NCBI RefSeq assembly: GCF_009696445.1
Contig: NZ_VULZ01000018.1
Span: forward strand, 1 to 51,689
Source: Porcincola intestinalis
Lineage (GTDB): Bacteria; Bacillota; Clostridia; Lachnospirales; Lachnospiraceae
Direction of reading: 5' to 3'
DNA length: 51,689 nt
Positions 1-8,201 of this stretch are shown here, piece by piece. Made by a program: the position numbers and the translations under genes. Position 1 is the stretch's first letter. Each line of letters starts with the position of its first letter. The notes under the pieces were generated by a model. The model ran no database searches. It was not told the origin of the DNA and saw only the letters and a program-made list of their open reading frames with translations.

Positions 1-496
1 ATGGAGGTAATGCCATGGATTCTTCTACGATTGCTCATGATCTTCGCGCCAGGGAATGGCGCCAGATTATTCTAGAGGCCAACAACTCAGATATTCCCAA
101 GAGCCAATACATCCGCGAACACCACCTGGATGATCTGATGCCATGGTCTGAAACATACAGAAAGTATGAGCAGGAACAGGCAGCGCAGGATCCATCCCTG
201 GCGATCGGAGGGGAAGACCCTCCGCGGCCCAGGACTCCGCGAAAGAAAGACAAACAGCGGAGTGCCTGGTTATAGCAGGAGACCCTTCGCCATACATTAG
301 CCTCAGACCGGACCACTCCGGTCTGTTTGGCATACCCTCAGCCTAGATTACCTGATTTACATGGCAAAGTGATTCAAGCGCACATTTTCAATGTGCAGGC
401 CATCCGGCAGAAAGCCTGCCAGCACTTTACTTCAGGCTGCAAAAACTATAGCAGCAAATCAAGCCATTCCAAAGACGCCGATTATGTACCGCTCAC
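1..496 (+). mobile_element. IS66-family element, internally deleted, right end present
   Basis: The right-hand terminal repeat reads GTACCGCTCAC and ends at 496. The last 371 bases closely match 42366-42734, the right part of a second IS66 copy in this window, apart from small indels. The left part encodes the start of the small IS66 protein TnpA, and the middle of the element (rest of tnpA, tnpB and most of tnpC) is missing. The left end lies outside the window. The element cannot move on its own but still has a usable-looking end. Confidence 0.8.
15..275 (+). pseudogene. Fused IS66 TnpA N-terminus / TnpC C-terminus
   Basis: The 86-residue frame opens with MDSSTIAHDLRAREW, the usual start of the IS66 accessory protein TnpA. 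After about 37 residues it switches to the DDLMPW...KKDKQRSA tail of the IS66 DDE transposase TnpC, the same tail seen at the end of the transposase remnant near 42509. The join is in frame, so an internal deletion has created one chimeric reading frame. It contains no catalytic DDE residues and should have no transposase activity. A start codon with a GGAGG-like site lies near position 3-15. Whether the fusion peptide is made is unknown. Confidence 0.75.
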
Positions 497-1933
497 GTTA
501 TATATGCCAGATATTCCTCATCTAACCAAAACGAGCAATCCATAGAAGGGCAGTTGCGGGATAATTATGCATGGGCAAAGCGGAAAGAGATCCTTGTTAT
601 AGGTGAATATATTGATAGAGCGATATCTGGGACAAAAGACAAGCGCCCAAAATTCCAACGCCTCATCTCTGATGCGAGCACGAGAAAATTCCAGCTTGTA
701 ATCGTTTGGAAGCTGGATCGATTCGCTAGAAACCGATATGATAGCGCGATTTATAAGGCAAAGCTAAAGAAATATGGAGTAAAAGTAGTGTCTGTCATGG
801 AGAACATCACAGACAGCCCAGAGGGCATCATTTCCGAAGGCCTTTTGGAATCCATGGCAGAATATTATTCCGCCAATCTCTCAGAAAACACTAAGCGGGG
901 CAAACGTGAAACGGCATTAAAAGGCCATTGGAACGGTGGTCACCTGCCGTATGGATACAAGGTAGAGAAAGGAAAACTGGTGCCAGATGAAAAAACGGCA
1001 CCCATTGTACGCTACCTCTTTGAACAATATGCTTCAGGAAGAGCAAAGGCAGATCTTATCCGTGAGATGGAGTCGAAGGGGATAAAATCCCCAAATGGGA
1101 ACCTGCTAACGTATGGAAGCTTTAATTCTGTCCTGAGAAACCCTGTATATATCGGAAAAGGTACGTTTAAAGGGGATATTGTTGAGGGGATGGCTGTCCC
1201 GCTAGTTGACGAAGAAACATTTAAAAAAGTACAGGCGCAGATTAAACTTCGATCCAGGGCTCCTGCTGCCCGAAAAGCAAAAGTCGAGTACCTTTTAAGC
1301 GGGAAACTATATTGCGGAACATGTGGAGAAGCTATGGTCGGAGTATCCGGAACATCGAAAAGTAAAATGATTTATCATTATTATCGATGTTCACACAGGA
1401 AACATCCCTACAGGTGTCCAAAGAAAAATGAGAAGAAGGAAGACCTCGAACAGTTTGTGGTCAATAAGACACTAGAGTATATTTTAGAGCCGGATCAAAT
1501 TGAGTATATCTCAGAAAGAGTTGTACGGGAGTATAAAAAGAATTTCTCCGAAGTTCAAATACATGAATTGGAATCCAGGCTGAAAAAAATTGAGGGAGAA
1601 CTTGACCGGCTTGTTGATACTCTTTCGGACGCTCCTAAATCCGTACATGGGAGAATTTATGCCCATATAGAGAATCTGGAAGTGCAGCGAGCCGATACGC
1701 AAGAAGATCTCTCAAAAATGAAAGTCGCTGCGGGTATAGGATTGTCGAAAGAAGAAGTGTCTGCCTGGCTGTACAAGTTTACAACAGGAGATATTAATGA
1801 TGATAAATTCTGTCACAATATCATTGATACGTTTATAAACTCAGTTTATGTATATGACGATCATATAGTCATTTTCTATAACATTCGCAGCGGGATGAAT
1901 GTAGAAAAAAAGAGATGGCCGTCTCTGATATGA
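497..1933 (+). pseudogene. Large serine recombinase, start codon removed by IS66 end
   Basis: Large serine recombinases cut and rejoin DNA at attachment sites through a serine near the N-terminus. The frame starts at the base after the IS66 end at 497 and reads V-I-Y-A-R-Y-S-S, the conserved start of the catalytic domain, including the serine. It continues through the EQSIEGQLR motif, the resolvase core, the recombinase domain (PYGYKVEKG, about residues 155-165), a zinc ribbon (CGTCG...RCPKK) and a C-terminal coiled coil, about 479 residues in all. Only the first few codons are missing. The first available start is TTG at 554, which would drop the catalytic serine, so the gene is probably dead. 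It was likely the integrase of a lost element. Confidence 0.85.
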
Positions 1934-1980
1934 TATCAGAAACGGCCATGAAGGCAAATAAAGGTTCGTATTTGCCCTTA
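1915..1980 (+). terminator. Two tandem stem-loops after the recombinase
   Basis: The arms ATGGCCGT (1915-1922) and ACGGCCAT (1942-1949) enclose a second complementary pair around GATATC. Immediately after, AGGCAAATA pairs with TATTTGCCCT near 1970-1979, followed by an A-rich run. The first stem overlaps the recombinase stop codon. They are well placed to end transcription, although no clean T-run follows. Confidence 0.5.
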
Positions 1981-2514
1981 AAAACGTGCGCGAATGAATT
2001 CAAATACGAACACTATCTGGTCTTTGTTTCAGGGCTGCCGGGCTTAGTGGTCATGCGATCGCCAGAGGATAAAACAGTGCAAGGATGAATAGGATTAGCA
2101 GAAAAAGGAGGTGTCACTGACTCTGTGTCAGGATAAAATTTAAATAATGCACAATTTAAAACTATGTATTACGAAAATATTTATACAAGATATTAAAGAT
2201 GTCACATAAAAGTACTTTTACAAAACGAAAGCTTAACTTAACAAAAAAATGGTATTTTTTTTGTGTACTATTCATGTTGAAGGGACATGTCTGTCGCGGT
2301 AGTATTGGGGTGTAAACGTTATTTTTATAGGTGTTGACGTTCATAGATAAAGTAATTCGGTGGAAATGAAACTTAATGGCAGCGTTATATTAAGCCTATA
2401 TTTAGTATGATTGTTTCTGGGTATGTTTTGGATAGGAAGGAGTTAGACCCTTGTTCTAATACATAGTCACCACAGAAAGAGAGAGAAAGTATGTCATTGT
2501 GAATTGATGTCAAG
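1981..2514. other. Intergenic, no gene seen
   Basis: This AT-rich stretch of about 530 bases contains many stops in all frames. I see no start with a ribosome-binding site leading to a sizeable frame. A GGAGGTG at 2108-2114 leads nowhere. It probably separates the recombinase relic from the next operon and must hold the promoter of that operon, but I found no convincing promoter. Confidence 0.4.
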
Positions 2515-2545
2515 GGAAAGGCAGTCTGTGTTAGACTGCCTTTCC
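2515..2545 (+). terminator. Stem-loop upstream of lipoprotein operon
   Basis: A perfect 12-bp stem (GGAAAGGCAGTC at 2515-2526, mate at 2534-2545) with a 7-base loop is followed by a short T-containing stretch. It lies about 60 bases before the lipoprotein start. It may end upstream transcription, or act as a leader structure if the operon promoter is further upstream. Confidence 0.55.
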
Positions 2546-2603
2546 TTATAATCATGATCTTACCTATAGGAACATCGACTTAAGGGGGATGGAGGGGATA
2601 AAC

Positions 2604-3305
2604 TTGAAACTTCGACTTATGTCCTTAATGGCAGTTGTTATATACCTGCTCGCAGGATGTTCATCGGGACAGAAGGCAGATATGGCAGAAGCATACAAAC
2701 CGATACTTGCAGAAAAGATACAAGCAGATTCTGGAAAGAAAGAGACACAGTCGGCAATGGAAAAGGAAAACGCGGAAACGGAAGAGGCAGAGTATGAAAC
2801 CCGCAGCATGGCACAGGATAATGTCTCACTGGGGGAAAAATTTAATGATTCATTTATTGCCGCAGAGGGACAGTTGGCTTATACGGTCAAGAAAGCAACT
2901 GTTTTTGATAGCTTAGAGGAAGGGGCTCTGACAAAAGATGACTTTTCAGAAACAATCGATTTATATCTGGATTCCAGGGGACGGATTAGTTCGAAATGGA
3001 GACTGGTGTTGTTAGACATTGAGATTGAGAACATTGATGCGGTGGGATGGGTAAAGAAAGAGGTCTTTAACATAAATAACTTCTATCTTGAAAATATAAA
3101 AAATGAAGATATCTATGGGGCTGTATATTTCAGCGGGGCTTCTAATTCGCCGGTGGAAGGAGATCCTGGGTATTACAGACTGGCACAGGGAGAACAGACA
3201 GAGCTTACACTGGGGTATTTCGTTCCGGCGGCAGGAATAGAGGCAGGACAAATATGTGGTATGTATGCTGACAGAGTGATGCTGGATATCGGTTTAGCTG
3301 AATGA
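2604..3305 (+). CDS. Lipoprotein of ABC transporter operon
   Basis: A secreted, membrane-anchored lipoprotein. I prefer the TTG start at 2604: GGAGGGG sits 6 bases before it, and it gives a short signal peptide ending in the lipobox LLAGC. The ATG at 2589 has no properly spaced site. After the lipid-attached cysteine comes a charged linker of about 40 residues rich in Glu, Lys and Ala, then a compact beta-rich domain that I cannot assign with certainty (it resembles the DUF5028/DUF4352 kind of extracytoplasmic domain). It is the first gene of a five-gene operon with two permeases and an ATPase, so it may bind or protect against the substrate. No close function is recognised. Confidence 0.75.
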   Translation: MKLRLMSLMAVVIYLLAGCSSGQKADMAEAYKPILAEKIQADSGKKETQSAMEKENAETEEAEYETRSMAQDNVSLGEKFNDSFIAAEGQLAYTVKKATVFDSLEEGALTKDDFSETIDLYLDSRGRISSKWRLVLLDIEIENIDAVGWVKKEVFNINNFYLENIKNEDIYGAVYFSGASNSPVEGDPGYYRLAQGEQTELTLGYFVPAAGIEAGQICGMYADRVMLDIGLAE

Positions 3306-3316
3306 AAGGAAGCACT

Positions 3317-4159
3317 ATGCGCAAATGTATCATTATGGAATTGAAGAAGGCCTTTTTTCAAAAGACTATGGCGGTAGTACTGGCCCTTCTTTTGCTGTTG
3401 GTCATACTCCAGGCAAGAGAAGCAATTGGAATCGGTCTACTCAGTTTACGGTATAAGGGGGCAGGAAATCCACAGCTAACGGCAAGTTCAGCTTTTGTGC
3501 GATGGATGGGGGCCGATACGTCTTCTTTTTGGAGCACCTTGTTCTACTTTATGTTTCCTCTATTCGCTACCTTGCCATTTGGCTGGTCGCTGTCAAGTGA
3601 GAAAAAAACCGGTTACACAGGCATTCTGATTGGACGTGTGGGAAGGAAGAAATATTTTACAGCAAAGGCAGTGGCAGTATTCTTAGCAGGGGCAGTGGTG
3701 ATTCTGCTCTCCCTTCTTATGAACTTTCTATTGGTATCCATGTATCTGCCCTGTCTTACACCGGAAGTGGTCTATCCTTATGGTGCCTTGTTTCAAAAAA
3801 GTATGTGGTCAGGCTTATACTATGAGGAGCCTGGACTGTATGTGTTTCTATATATCCTGCTTGATAGTTTTTACGGAGGAGTTTTAGCGTTGCTTTCGGT
3901 AACGGCGGCTTTTTATGGGGCTGGCAGAACCACCGCTGTGCTGGTTCCATTCATTTTATATACAGCTATGGAATACATCGATTCGAATTTTTTGACTTTT
4001 CTGGGGACAGGTTATGATTTTTCTCCGGCAAAATTTCTTCGTGCAATGCCGATGGCAAACAACCATAACGGTTTGATTGCTGCTTCGGAGGCCGGCGTTC
4101 TGCTTTTATTTATGGTGTCAACGATTATGAGGAAGGGCAGGAAATATGAAGCTGTATAA
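3317..4159 (+). CDS. ABC transporter permease (ABC-2-like), first subunit
   Basis: An integral membrane protein of about 280 residues. The ATG at 3317 is preceded by GAAAGGA at 6 bases and is a better start than the ATG at 3302, which overlaps the previous stop. A first membrane segment (AVVLALLLLLVIL) is followed by about five more hydrophobic segments. The layout, with an N-terminal helix, a cytoplasmic part and further helices toward the end, is that of ABC-2 type exporter subunits. It overlaps the next permease by 14 bases, which suggests translational coupling and a heteromeric exporter. The substrate is unknown. Confidence 0.75.
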   Translation: MRKCIIMELKKAFFQKTMAVVLALLLLLVILQAREAIGIGLLSLRYKGAGNPQLTASSAFVRWMGADTSSFWSTLFYFMFPLFATLPFGWSLSSEKKTGYTGILIGRVGRKKYFTAKAVAVFLAGAVVILLSLLMNFLLVSMYLPCLTPEVVYPYGALFQKSMWSGLYYEEPGLYVFLYILLDSFYGGVLALLSVTAAFYGAGRTTAVLVPFILYTAMEYIDSNFLTFLGTGYDFSPAKFLRAMPMANNHNGLIAASEAGVLLLFMVSTIMRKGRKYEAV

Positions 4160-4979
4160 GCTGATTATTTTTGATCTGAAGAATGGTATATGGGCAAAAA
4201 AAACTGTCTATCTGGCTGTTGTTGCCATAGGACTGCTTGTATTTCTTGATTTTTCTGCACATTATCATGCCTGCTATGGAGAAAATGTGTTCTCAGGAAA
4301 CCTGACTTTGGCTGATTGCCTTCTTTACTGCTTTTCCGGACGCAGGCCACATAGTTTGGATGAGCGAATATTCCTTCTGCCAATCGTCTATTTCCTGCCA
4401 TTTCTTGCTTCAGCACTTCTTACGCTGAATTATCCGATGGAGAATTTACGCGGAAGGTATGGCATACAAGTGTTTATTCGGATAAGAAATCGAAGATGGT
4501 GGTGGTTTGCCAAGGAAGTCTATGTTGTGATTTCCACATGCTTCAGTTTTTGTCTTTTTTATCTGACTTTGTTTCTTTTGTCTTTGCTGGTAGGGCTTTC
4601 GTGTACACTTTGCTTTTCAAACGAGGTTCTCCTCAATTTACAGGATTATGTTTTTATGACAGACCCATCAACCTTCGAGCTCGTTATACAGCTTTTCTTT
4701 CTGCCACCATTGACCGCTGCTGTATTCAATTTATTCCAACTATTTCTGAGCTTGTATATGAATCGTCTTGGTGCCTTCGCTATTGTGGTAGCAGTTCTTC
4801 TGGTTTCTACCTATGTGCAGAATCCATTGCTGCCGGGAGTGTATACAATGGTGATCAGAAGTATCTGGGTTGATGGGGGGAAGGCAGTGCAATCCACAGG
4901 GGTTTTGCTCAGCCTGGTTTATATGGCGATACTGACGTTGGCCGGCTGGCAAAGGATGAGAAGATTCGACATCATGTAA
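4146..4979 (+). CDS. ABC transporter permease, second subunit
   Basis: A 277-residue membrane protein with about six hydrophobic segments (for example near residues 17-35, 80-98, 125-150 and 205-225). It starts inside the end of the preceding permease gene, after GGCAGGAA, so the two are probably made in step. I recognise no family motif beyond the ABC-2-like topology. With the ATPase at 5075 and the two extracytoplasmic proteins it likely forms one export or self-protection complex. Confidence 0.7.
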   Translation: MKLYKLIIFDLKNGIWAKKTVYLAVVAIGLLVFLDFSAHYHACYGENVFSGNLTLADCLLYCFSGRRPHSLDERIFLLPIVYFLPFLASALLTLNYPMENLRGRYGIQVFIRIRNRRWWWFAKEVYVVISTCFSFCLFYLTLFLLSLLVGLSCTLCFSNEVLLNLQDYVFMTDPSTFELVIQLFFLPPLTAAVFNLFQLFLSLYMNRLGAFAIVVAVLLVSTYVQNPLLPGVYTMVIRSIWVDGGKAVQSTGVLLSLVYMAILTLAGWQRMRRFDIM

Positions 4980-5074
4980 AATAGTCTGAATATCTACGGG
5001 ATGGATAGAAGCAGATACGGGCAGATGCGAAAATAATACAATATCTGCGTCGATCTTCAGAAAGGACAGGCGGT

Positions 5075-5734
5075 ATGCTTTGTATTAATCATGTGAATAA
5101 GACCCTGAAGGATAGGAAGGTTTTAAATGACATATGTGTGACATTTGAGAGGGGCAAAATCTATGGATTAAGGGGAATCAACGGAAGCGGCAAGACGATG
5201 CTGATGCGTATGGCGGCCGGTTTGATTTTTCCAGACAGTGGAAGCGTGTCTATTGATGGCAAGCAGTTGGGAAAGGATCTGTCCTTTCCTGAAAAGATGG
5301 GAGTGCTGATTGAGAACCCGGCTTTTTTGAACGCTTACACAGGACGCAGTAACCTGGAGCTTTTGAATTCCTTGAGTGAAGAGGCCCATCCAGAGGATGT
5401 AGAAACTGCATTGCTCCGGGTGGGATTGGATCCGGAGGACAGGCGAAAGTATCGGAAATATTCTCTTGGTATGAAACAGCGTCTTGGAATCGCAGCAGCT
5501 ATTATGGGGCAACCGGATCTATTGCTTCTGGACGAACCCATCAATGCATTGGATGAGGAAGGCATCGATCTTTTTGAACAAATCATACAACAGGAAAAGG
5601 ATAGAGGAGCTATGGTACTAATCACTTGTCATGATGATGAGCGCCTGAGAAGATGGTCGGATGTAATTGTTGAGGTTGTGGATGGACGAATTGTCAGCCT
5701 CAAAGAAGCAGTCGGTCACAATATCGAGAATTAA
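5075..5734 (+). CDS. ABC transporter ATP-binding protein
   Basis: The cytoplasmic ATPase that drives the two permeases encoded just upstream. All nucleotide-binding motifs are present: Walker A GINGSGKT (about residues 35-42), a Q-loop region, signature YSLGMKQR, Walker B LLLLDEP, and a switch histidine in ITCHDD. At 219 residues it is a short, single-domain ATPase of the exporter class. AAAGGA precedes the ATG. A 95-base gap after the second permease is the largest within the operon; a small GCAGATA/TATCTGC inverted repeat lies in it. Confidence 0.88.
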   Translation: MLCINHVNKTLKDRKVLNDICVTFERGKIYGLRGINGSGKTMLMRMAAGLIFPDSGSVSIDGKQLGKDLSFPEKMGVLIENPAFLNAYTGRSNLELLNSLSEEAHPEDVETALLRVGLDPEDRRKYRKYSLGMKQRLGIAAAIMGQPDLLLLDEPINALDEEGIDLFEQIIQQEKDRGAMVLITCHDDERLRRWSDVIVEVVDGRIVSLKEAVGHNIEN

Positions 5735-5781
5735 TAGCAGGGATCCAGAAGAGAGGGAGATGGAAGGAGTGAAAACAGACA

Positions 5782-6402
5782 ATGACAAATATAGATACCG
5801 TTAATAAAGGGAAAAGAGGAAGACATACGGTTGTAATTTTGCTGTTGTTTTTTCTTGCTTCCTTCGCAGGCATGTATGTGCAGTCCTACAGAAGCGTCAA
5901 CCAACGCTGGAAAGATGCTGAGACTGTGGTGTACCCTATGGGGGAAAAGGTCTATCCGGATGAGGATATACTGATGGATTTCACTATGAAGGGATACGCT
6001 TTTCGGGTTGACAAAGCTGAAATTTTGGAATATCAGGATTATCTGACGAAATACGGTGGAGAGGACGAGTATACCTTCGCACCTGATAGGGTGTATGACG
6101 TAACTGTCACGTTGTATAATGAAAATGCAATGGATGGGGTCGGTATCAACTTACAGGATATTTATATTGGCGGAAAAGCCTGGTACGCTAGCCTAAATAC
6201 TCTGCTTTTGGAACTGGCGAATCCAAAGCTGCAGGGTTCAACAGCAATTGCTCTGAGAGAGAACAGTGAGATTCAGATTCACCTTCCTTATGGTTTGAAC
6301 AAAGAGACATTCAGGAAAGAGAACTGGGAAAATATGAATGATATGGAGGCAAATCTGATAGTAACGTTGTATCCAACAAAGAAAATGATCAAGTTGGTTT
6401 GA
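5782..6402 (+). CDS. Membrane-anchored extracytoplasmic protein (DUF5028-like?)
   Basis: A 206-residue protein with one N-terminal membrane helix (VVILLLFFLASFAG, residues 17-30) and an outside domain of about 175 residues that looks mostly beta. It has no lipobox. In size, position and general character it echoes the lipoprotein that opens the operon, so the two may be related domains. I would place it near DUF5028 but am unsure. GGAAGGAG lies about 12 bases before the ATG. It is the last gene of the operon; a tRNA gene follows. Confidence 0.65.
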   Translation: MTNIDTVNKGKRGRHTVVILLLFFLASFAGMYVQSYRSVNQRWKDAETVVYPMGEKVYPDEDILMDFTMKGYAFRVDKAEILEYQDYLTKYGGEDEYTFAPDRVYDVTVTLYNENAMDGVGINLQDIYIGGKAWYASLNTLLLELANPKLQGSTAIALRENSEIQIHLPYGLNKETFRKENWENMNDMEANLIVTLYPTKKMIKLV

Positions 6403-6544
6403 AAGCAAGATCATACACCGGATAGTCAAAGTTGCTGAGACTTTACTAAATAACTCCTAAGGTGATTGCGAACCGTCTGCCTACCGGAAAACTCATATCG
6501 GCTGTGAGTTCGAAAAAAGAGCCGAAATTGTCAATTTTATACAA

Positions 6545-6618
6545 GTCCTCGTAGCTCAGCTGGATAGAGCGCGCGCCTCCTAAGCGTGAGGTCGGAGGTT
6601 CAAATCCTCTCGGGGACG
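6545..6618 (+). tRNA. tRNA-Arg(CCT)
   Basis: A complete cloverleaf can be folded by hand. The acceptor arm GTCCTCG (6545-6551) pairs with CGGGGAC (6611-6617), with G at 6618 as discriminator. The D-arm is GCTCAGCTGGATAGAGC. The anticodon loop CTCCTAA gives CCT, and the T-arm is GGAGG-TTCAAAT-CCTCT. CCA is not encoded. Such arginine tRNA genes are common integration sites for integrative elements, and replication genes of one begin shortly downstream. I did not find a second copy of the 3' end in the window. Confidence 0.93.
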
Positions 6619-6629
6619 CTGAAAATTCC

Positions 6630-6666
6630 GCGGAAAATCAAGGTTTTTTGGTTTTCCGCTTTTTGT
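6630..6666 (+). terminator. Terminator after tRNA-Arg
   Basis: GCGGAAAA (6630-6637) pairs with TTTTCCGC (6652-6659) and is followed directly by a run of Ts. This is a standard Rho-independent terminator 12 bases after the tRNA. Confidence 0.8.
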
Positions 6667-6694
6667 ATCTCTCCATAAAATTCACTTGATTTCT

Positions 6695-6840
6695 GTTAGC
6701 CAGCTAACACCGCAAGCCGGGAGTTCAAAACCTTCCGCCTTTGTTAGCCAGCTAACGTGTTAGCAAAACCCCCTCTTTTTTGCTAACAAAAATCGTCGTT
6801 TTGCTAACAAGAGCAAAAATCACTTAAAAATCCTGCTAAC
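6695..6840. repeat. Cluster of GCTAAC/GTTAGC half-sites
   Basis: Two identical 14-base palindromic units GTTAGCCAGCTAAC lie at 6695-6708 and 6743-6756. They are followed by GTTAGC at 6759 and GCTAAC at 6782, 6803 and 6835. That makes eight copies of one 6-base half-site in 146 bases, with A/T-rich spacers. The array sits between tRNA-Arg and the DUF5688/RepA/DnaC/ParA genes. It could be a replication-origin iteron set, an oriT/relaxosome site or a regulator-binding array; which of these cannot be told from sequence alone. Confidence 0.75.
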
Positions 6841-6912
6841 AAAAAAGTTCGATTGCACGAGTTCAATGCCGTGATACTCCGTATTTTTTGATCATTTGTT
6901 CTACCTTACATA

Positions 6913-6960
6913 GGCCGGTTAGACCCTCTTTTGAGGCGATCTGACCGGTCTTATTTTATT
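6913..6960 (+). terminator. Terminator-like hairpin in leader of DUF5688 gene
   Basis: GGCCGGTTAGA pairs with TCTGACCGGTC (with wobble pairs) around a CCTCTTTTGAGG inner part, followed by TTATTTTATTT. It looks like a Rho-independent terminator or attenuator and ends about 25 bases before the ribosome-binding site of the gene at 6982. Confidence 0.6.
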
Positions 6961-6981
6961 TCACGCAAAGGAGGACGACAG

Positions 6982-8049
6982 ATGAATTATGAGCAGTTTC
7001 TGGAACAGATAAAAGAAGATCTGACAGCACGTTTTGTCACAGATCTTCCGCCGGAGTATGCCGATGTGAGGATCGGGATTCGGGACGTGGAAAAGCTCCA
7101 GGGGGAATCCTATCGCGGGCTTTCTTTCCGAAACGGGGATTCCCGGGTAGAGGTCGATCTTAACCTGAATCCTGCATTTCAGGCCTATGAAGCCGGAAAA
7201 CCCTTTCAGGACCTTGTGAAGGACGTACAGATGCAGATCATGGAAGCGCTTGACCGTACCCCGAAGATCGACATTGATGAACTCAGCAAGTATGAGACCA
7301 TCAAGCCGAAGCTGATGATGGAGATCATTTCGCAGAAAGGAAACGAGGACAAACTGCAGAAGATTCCCCATCAGAAGGTGGAGGACCTGGCGCTGATCTA
7401 TCGCGTGGACATGGGTGGCAGTGCCGACGGCAGGATGACCTCCGTTGTCACCAACCGGCAGCTGGAGGCTTTCGGGATCACCGCGGAACAGCTTCATCAG
7501 GATGCCCTGGAAAACGCGCCGATCACCCATCCGGCCTCTCTGTGTTCCATGCGGGAAGTGATGGCGGAGATGACGGGCACAGAGCCGGAAGAGCCGGCCA
7601 TGCTGGTGGCGACCGTGGAAGATGGCTTTATGGGCGCTTCCGTCATCCAGTATCCGGGGTTCATGGAGCAGGCGGCGGAGCAGGTCGGCGGTGATCTCTT
7701 TGTCCTTCCCTCTTCCATCCATGAGGTGCTCCTGATTCCGGATGATGGGAAAGCGGACTTCCATGACCTGGAGGCGATGGTGCAGTCGATTAATGAGGCG
7801 CAGGTGGCCCCAGAAGAGAGACTCTCCGATCATGTTTATCACTATGACAAGACGAATCGTGTTTTTGAGCTGGCGGAGAAAACAGCAGCGAGGAATCTGG
7901 CACAGGAAAGGGAAAAGAAAGCAGCAAGGGACGGAGCAGAAAAGAAGCCTTCTGTTCTTGCACAGCTCGGAGAAAGGAAGAAAGAGGCAACGGGTCATGA
8001 ACCGAAAGCAAAAACATCGGAAAGGACTGCACCGGAAGCGGCCTTATAA
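6982..8049 (+). CDS. DUF5688 family protein of integrative element
   Basis: A 355-residue soluble protein of a family (DUF5688) seen near the replication genes of clostridial integrative elements; its function is not known. The start at 6982 (MNYEQFLEQIKEDL) is chosen because AAAGGAGG precedes it at good spacing. The frame extends upstream to 6931 but through the hairpin. The middle contains two similar-length alpha/beta parts (SLCSMREVMAEM and VQYPGFMEQ regions), and the tail from about residue 310 is a Lys/Glu/Ala-rich charged extension. No catalytic motif is visible. A terminator follows at 8078. Confidence 0.8.
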   Translation: MNYEQFLEQIKEDLTARFVTDLPPEYADVRIGIRDVEKLQGESYRGLSFRNGDSRVEVDLNLNPAFQAYEAGKPFQDLVKDVQMQIMEALDRTPKIDIDELSKYETIKPKLMMEIISQKGNEDKLQKIPHQKVEDLALIYRVDMGGSADGRMTSVVTNRQLEAFGITAEQLHQDALENAPITHPASLCSMREVMAEMTGTEPEEPAMLVATVEDGFMGASVIQYPGFMEQAAEQVGGDLFVLPSSIHEVLLIPDDGKADFHDLEAMVQSINEAQVAPEERLSDHVYHYDKTNRVFELAEKTAARNLAQEREKKAARDGAEKKPSVLAQLGERKKEATGHEPKAKTSERTAPEAAL

Positions 8050-8077
8050 AGTGATTTTCACAGGAACATGCCAGAAC

Positions 8078-8127
8078 AAGGGAGCGTTGGAAGCCTGCTG
8101 CAAAAGGCGGATCCCGCTCCCTTTTCT
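8078..8127 (+). terminator. Terminator after DUF5688 gene
   Basis: AAGGGAGCG (8078-8086) pairs with CGCTCCCTT (8115-8123), followed by TTTCTT. It has the long loop typical of some phage and element terminators. Confidence 0.6.
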
Positions 8128-8201
8128 TATGTCCCAGGGAGGACGGATCAAATGAAGAACGAAGGGATACCCTTCCGGGTATCAGAAAGGGAGGGCGCGA
8201 A

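Noticed and set aside
6545-6735. Possible att duplication of the tRNA-Arg 3' end
   Set aside because: GGGAGTTCAAAACC near 6720 resembles a T-arm but does not match the tRNA end well enough, and no second true copy was found.
6961-7998. Long minus-strand frame of 345 codons opposite the DUF5688 gene
   Set aside because: It is a mirror of a GC-richer coding strand, has no ribosome-binding site and reads as His/Leu/Arg-rich nonsense.
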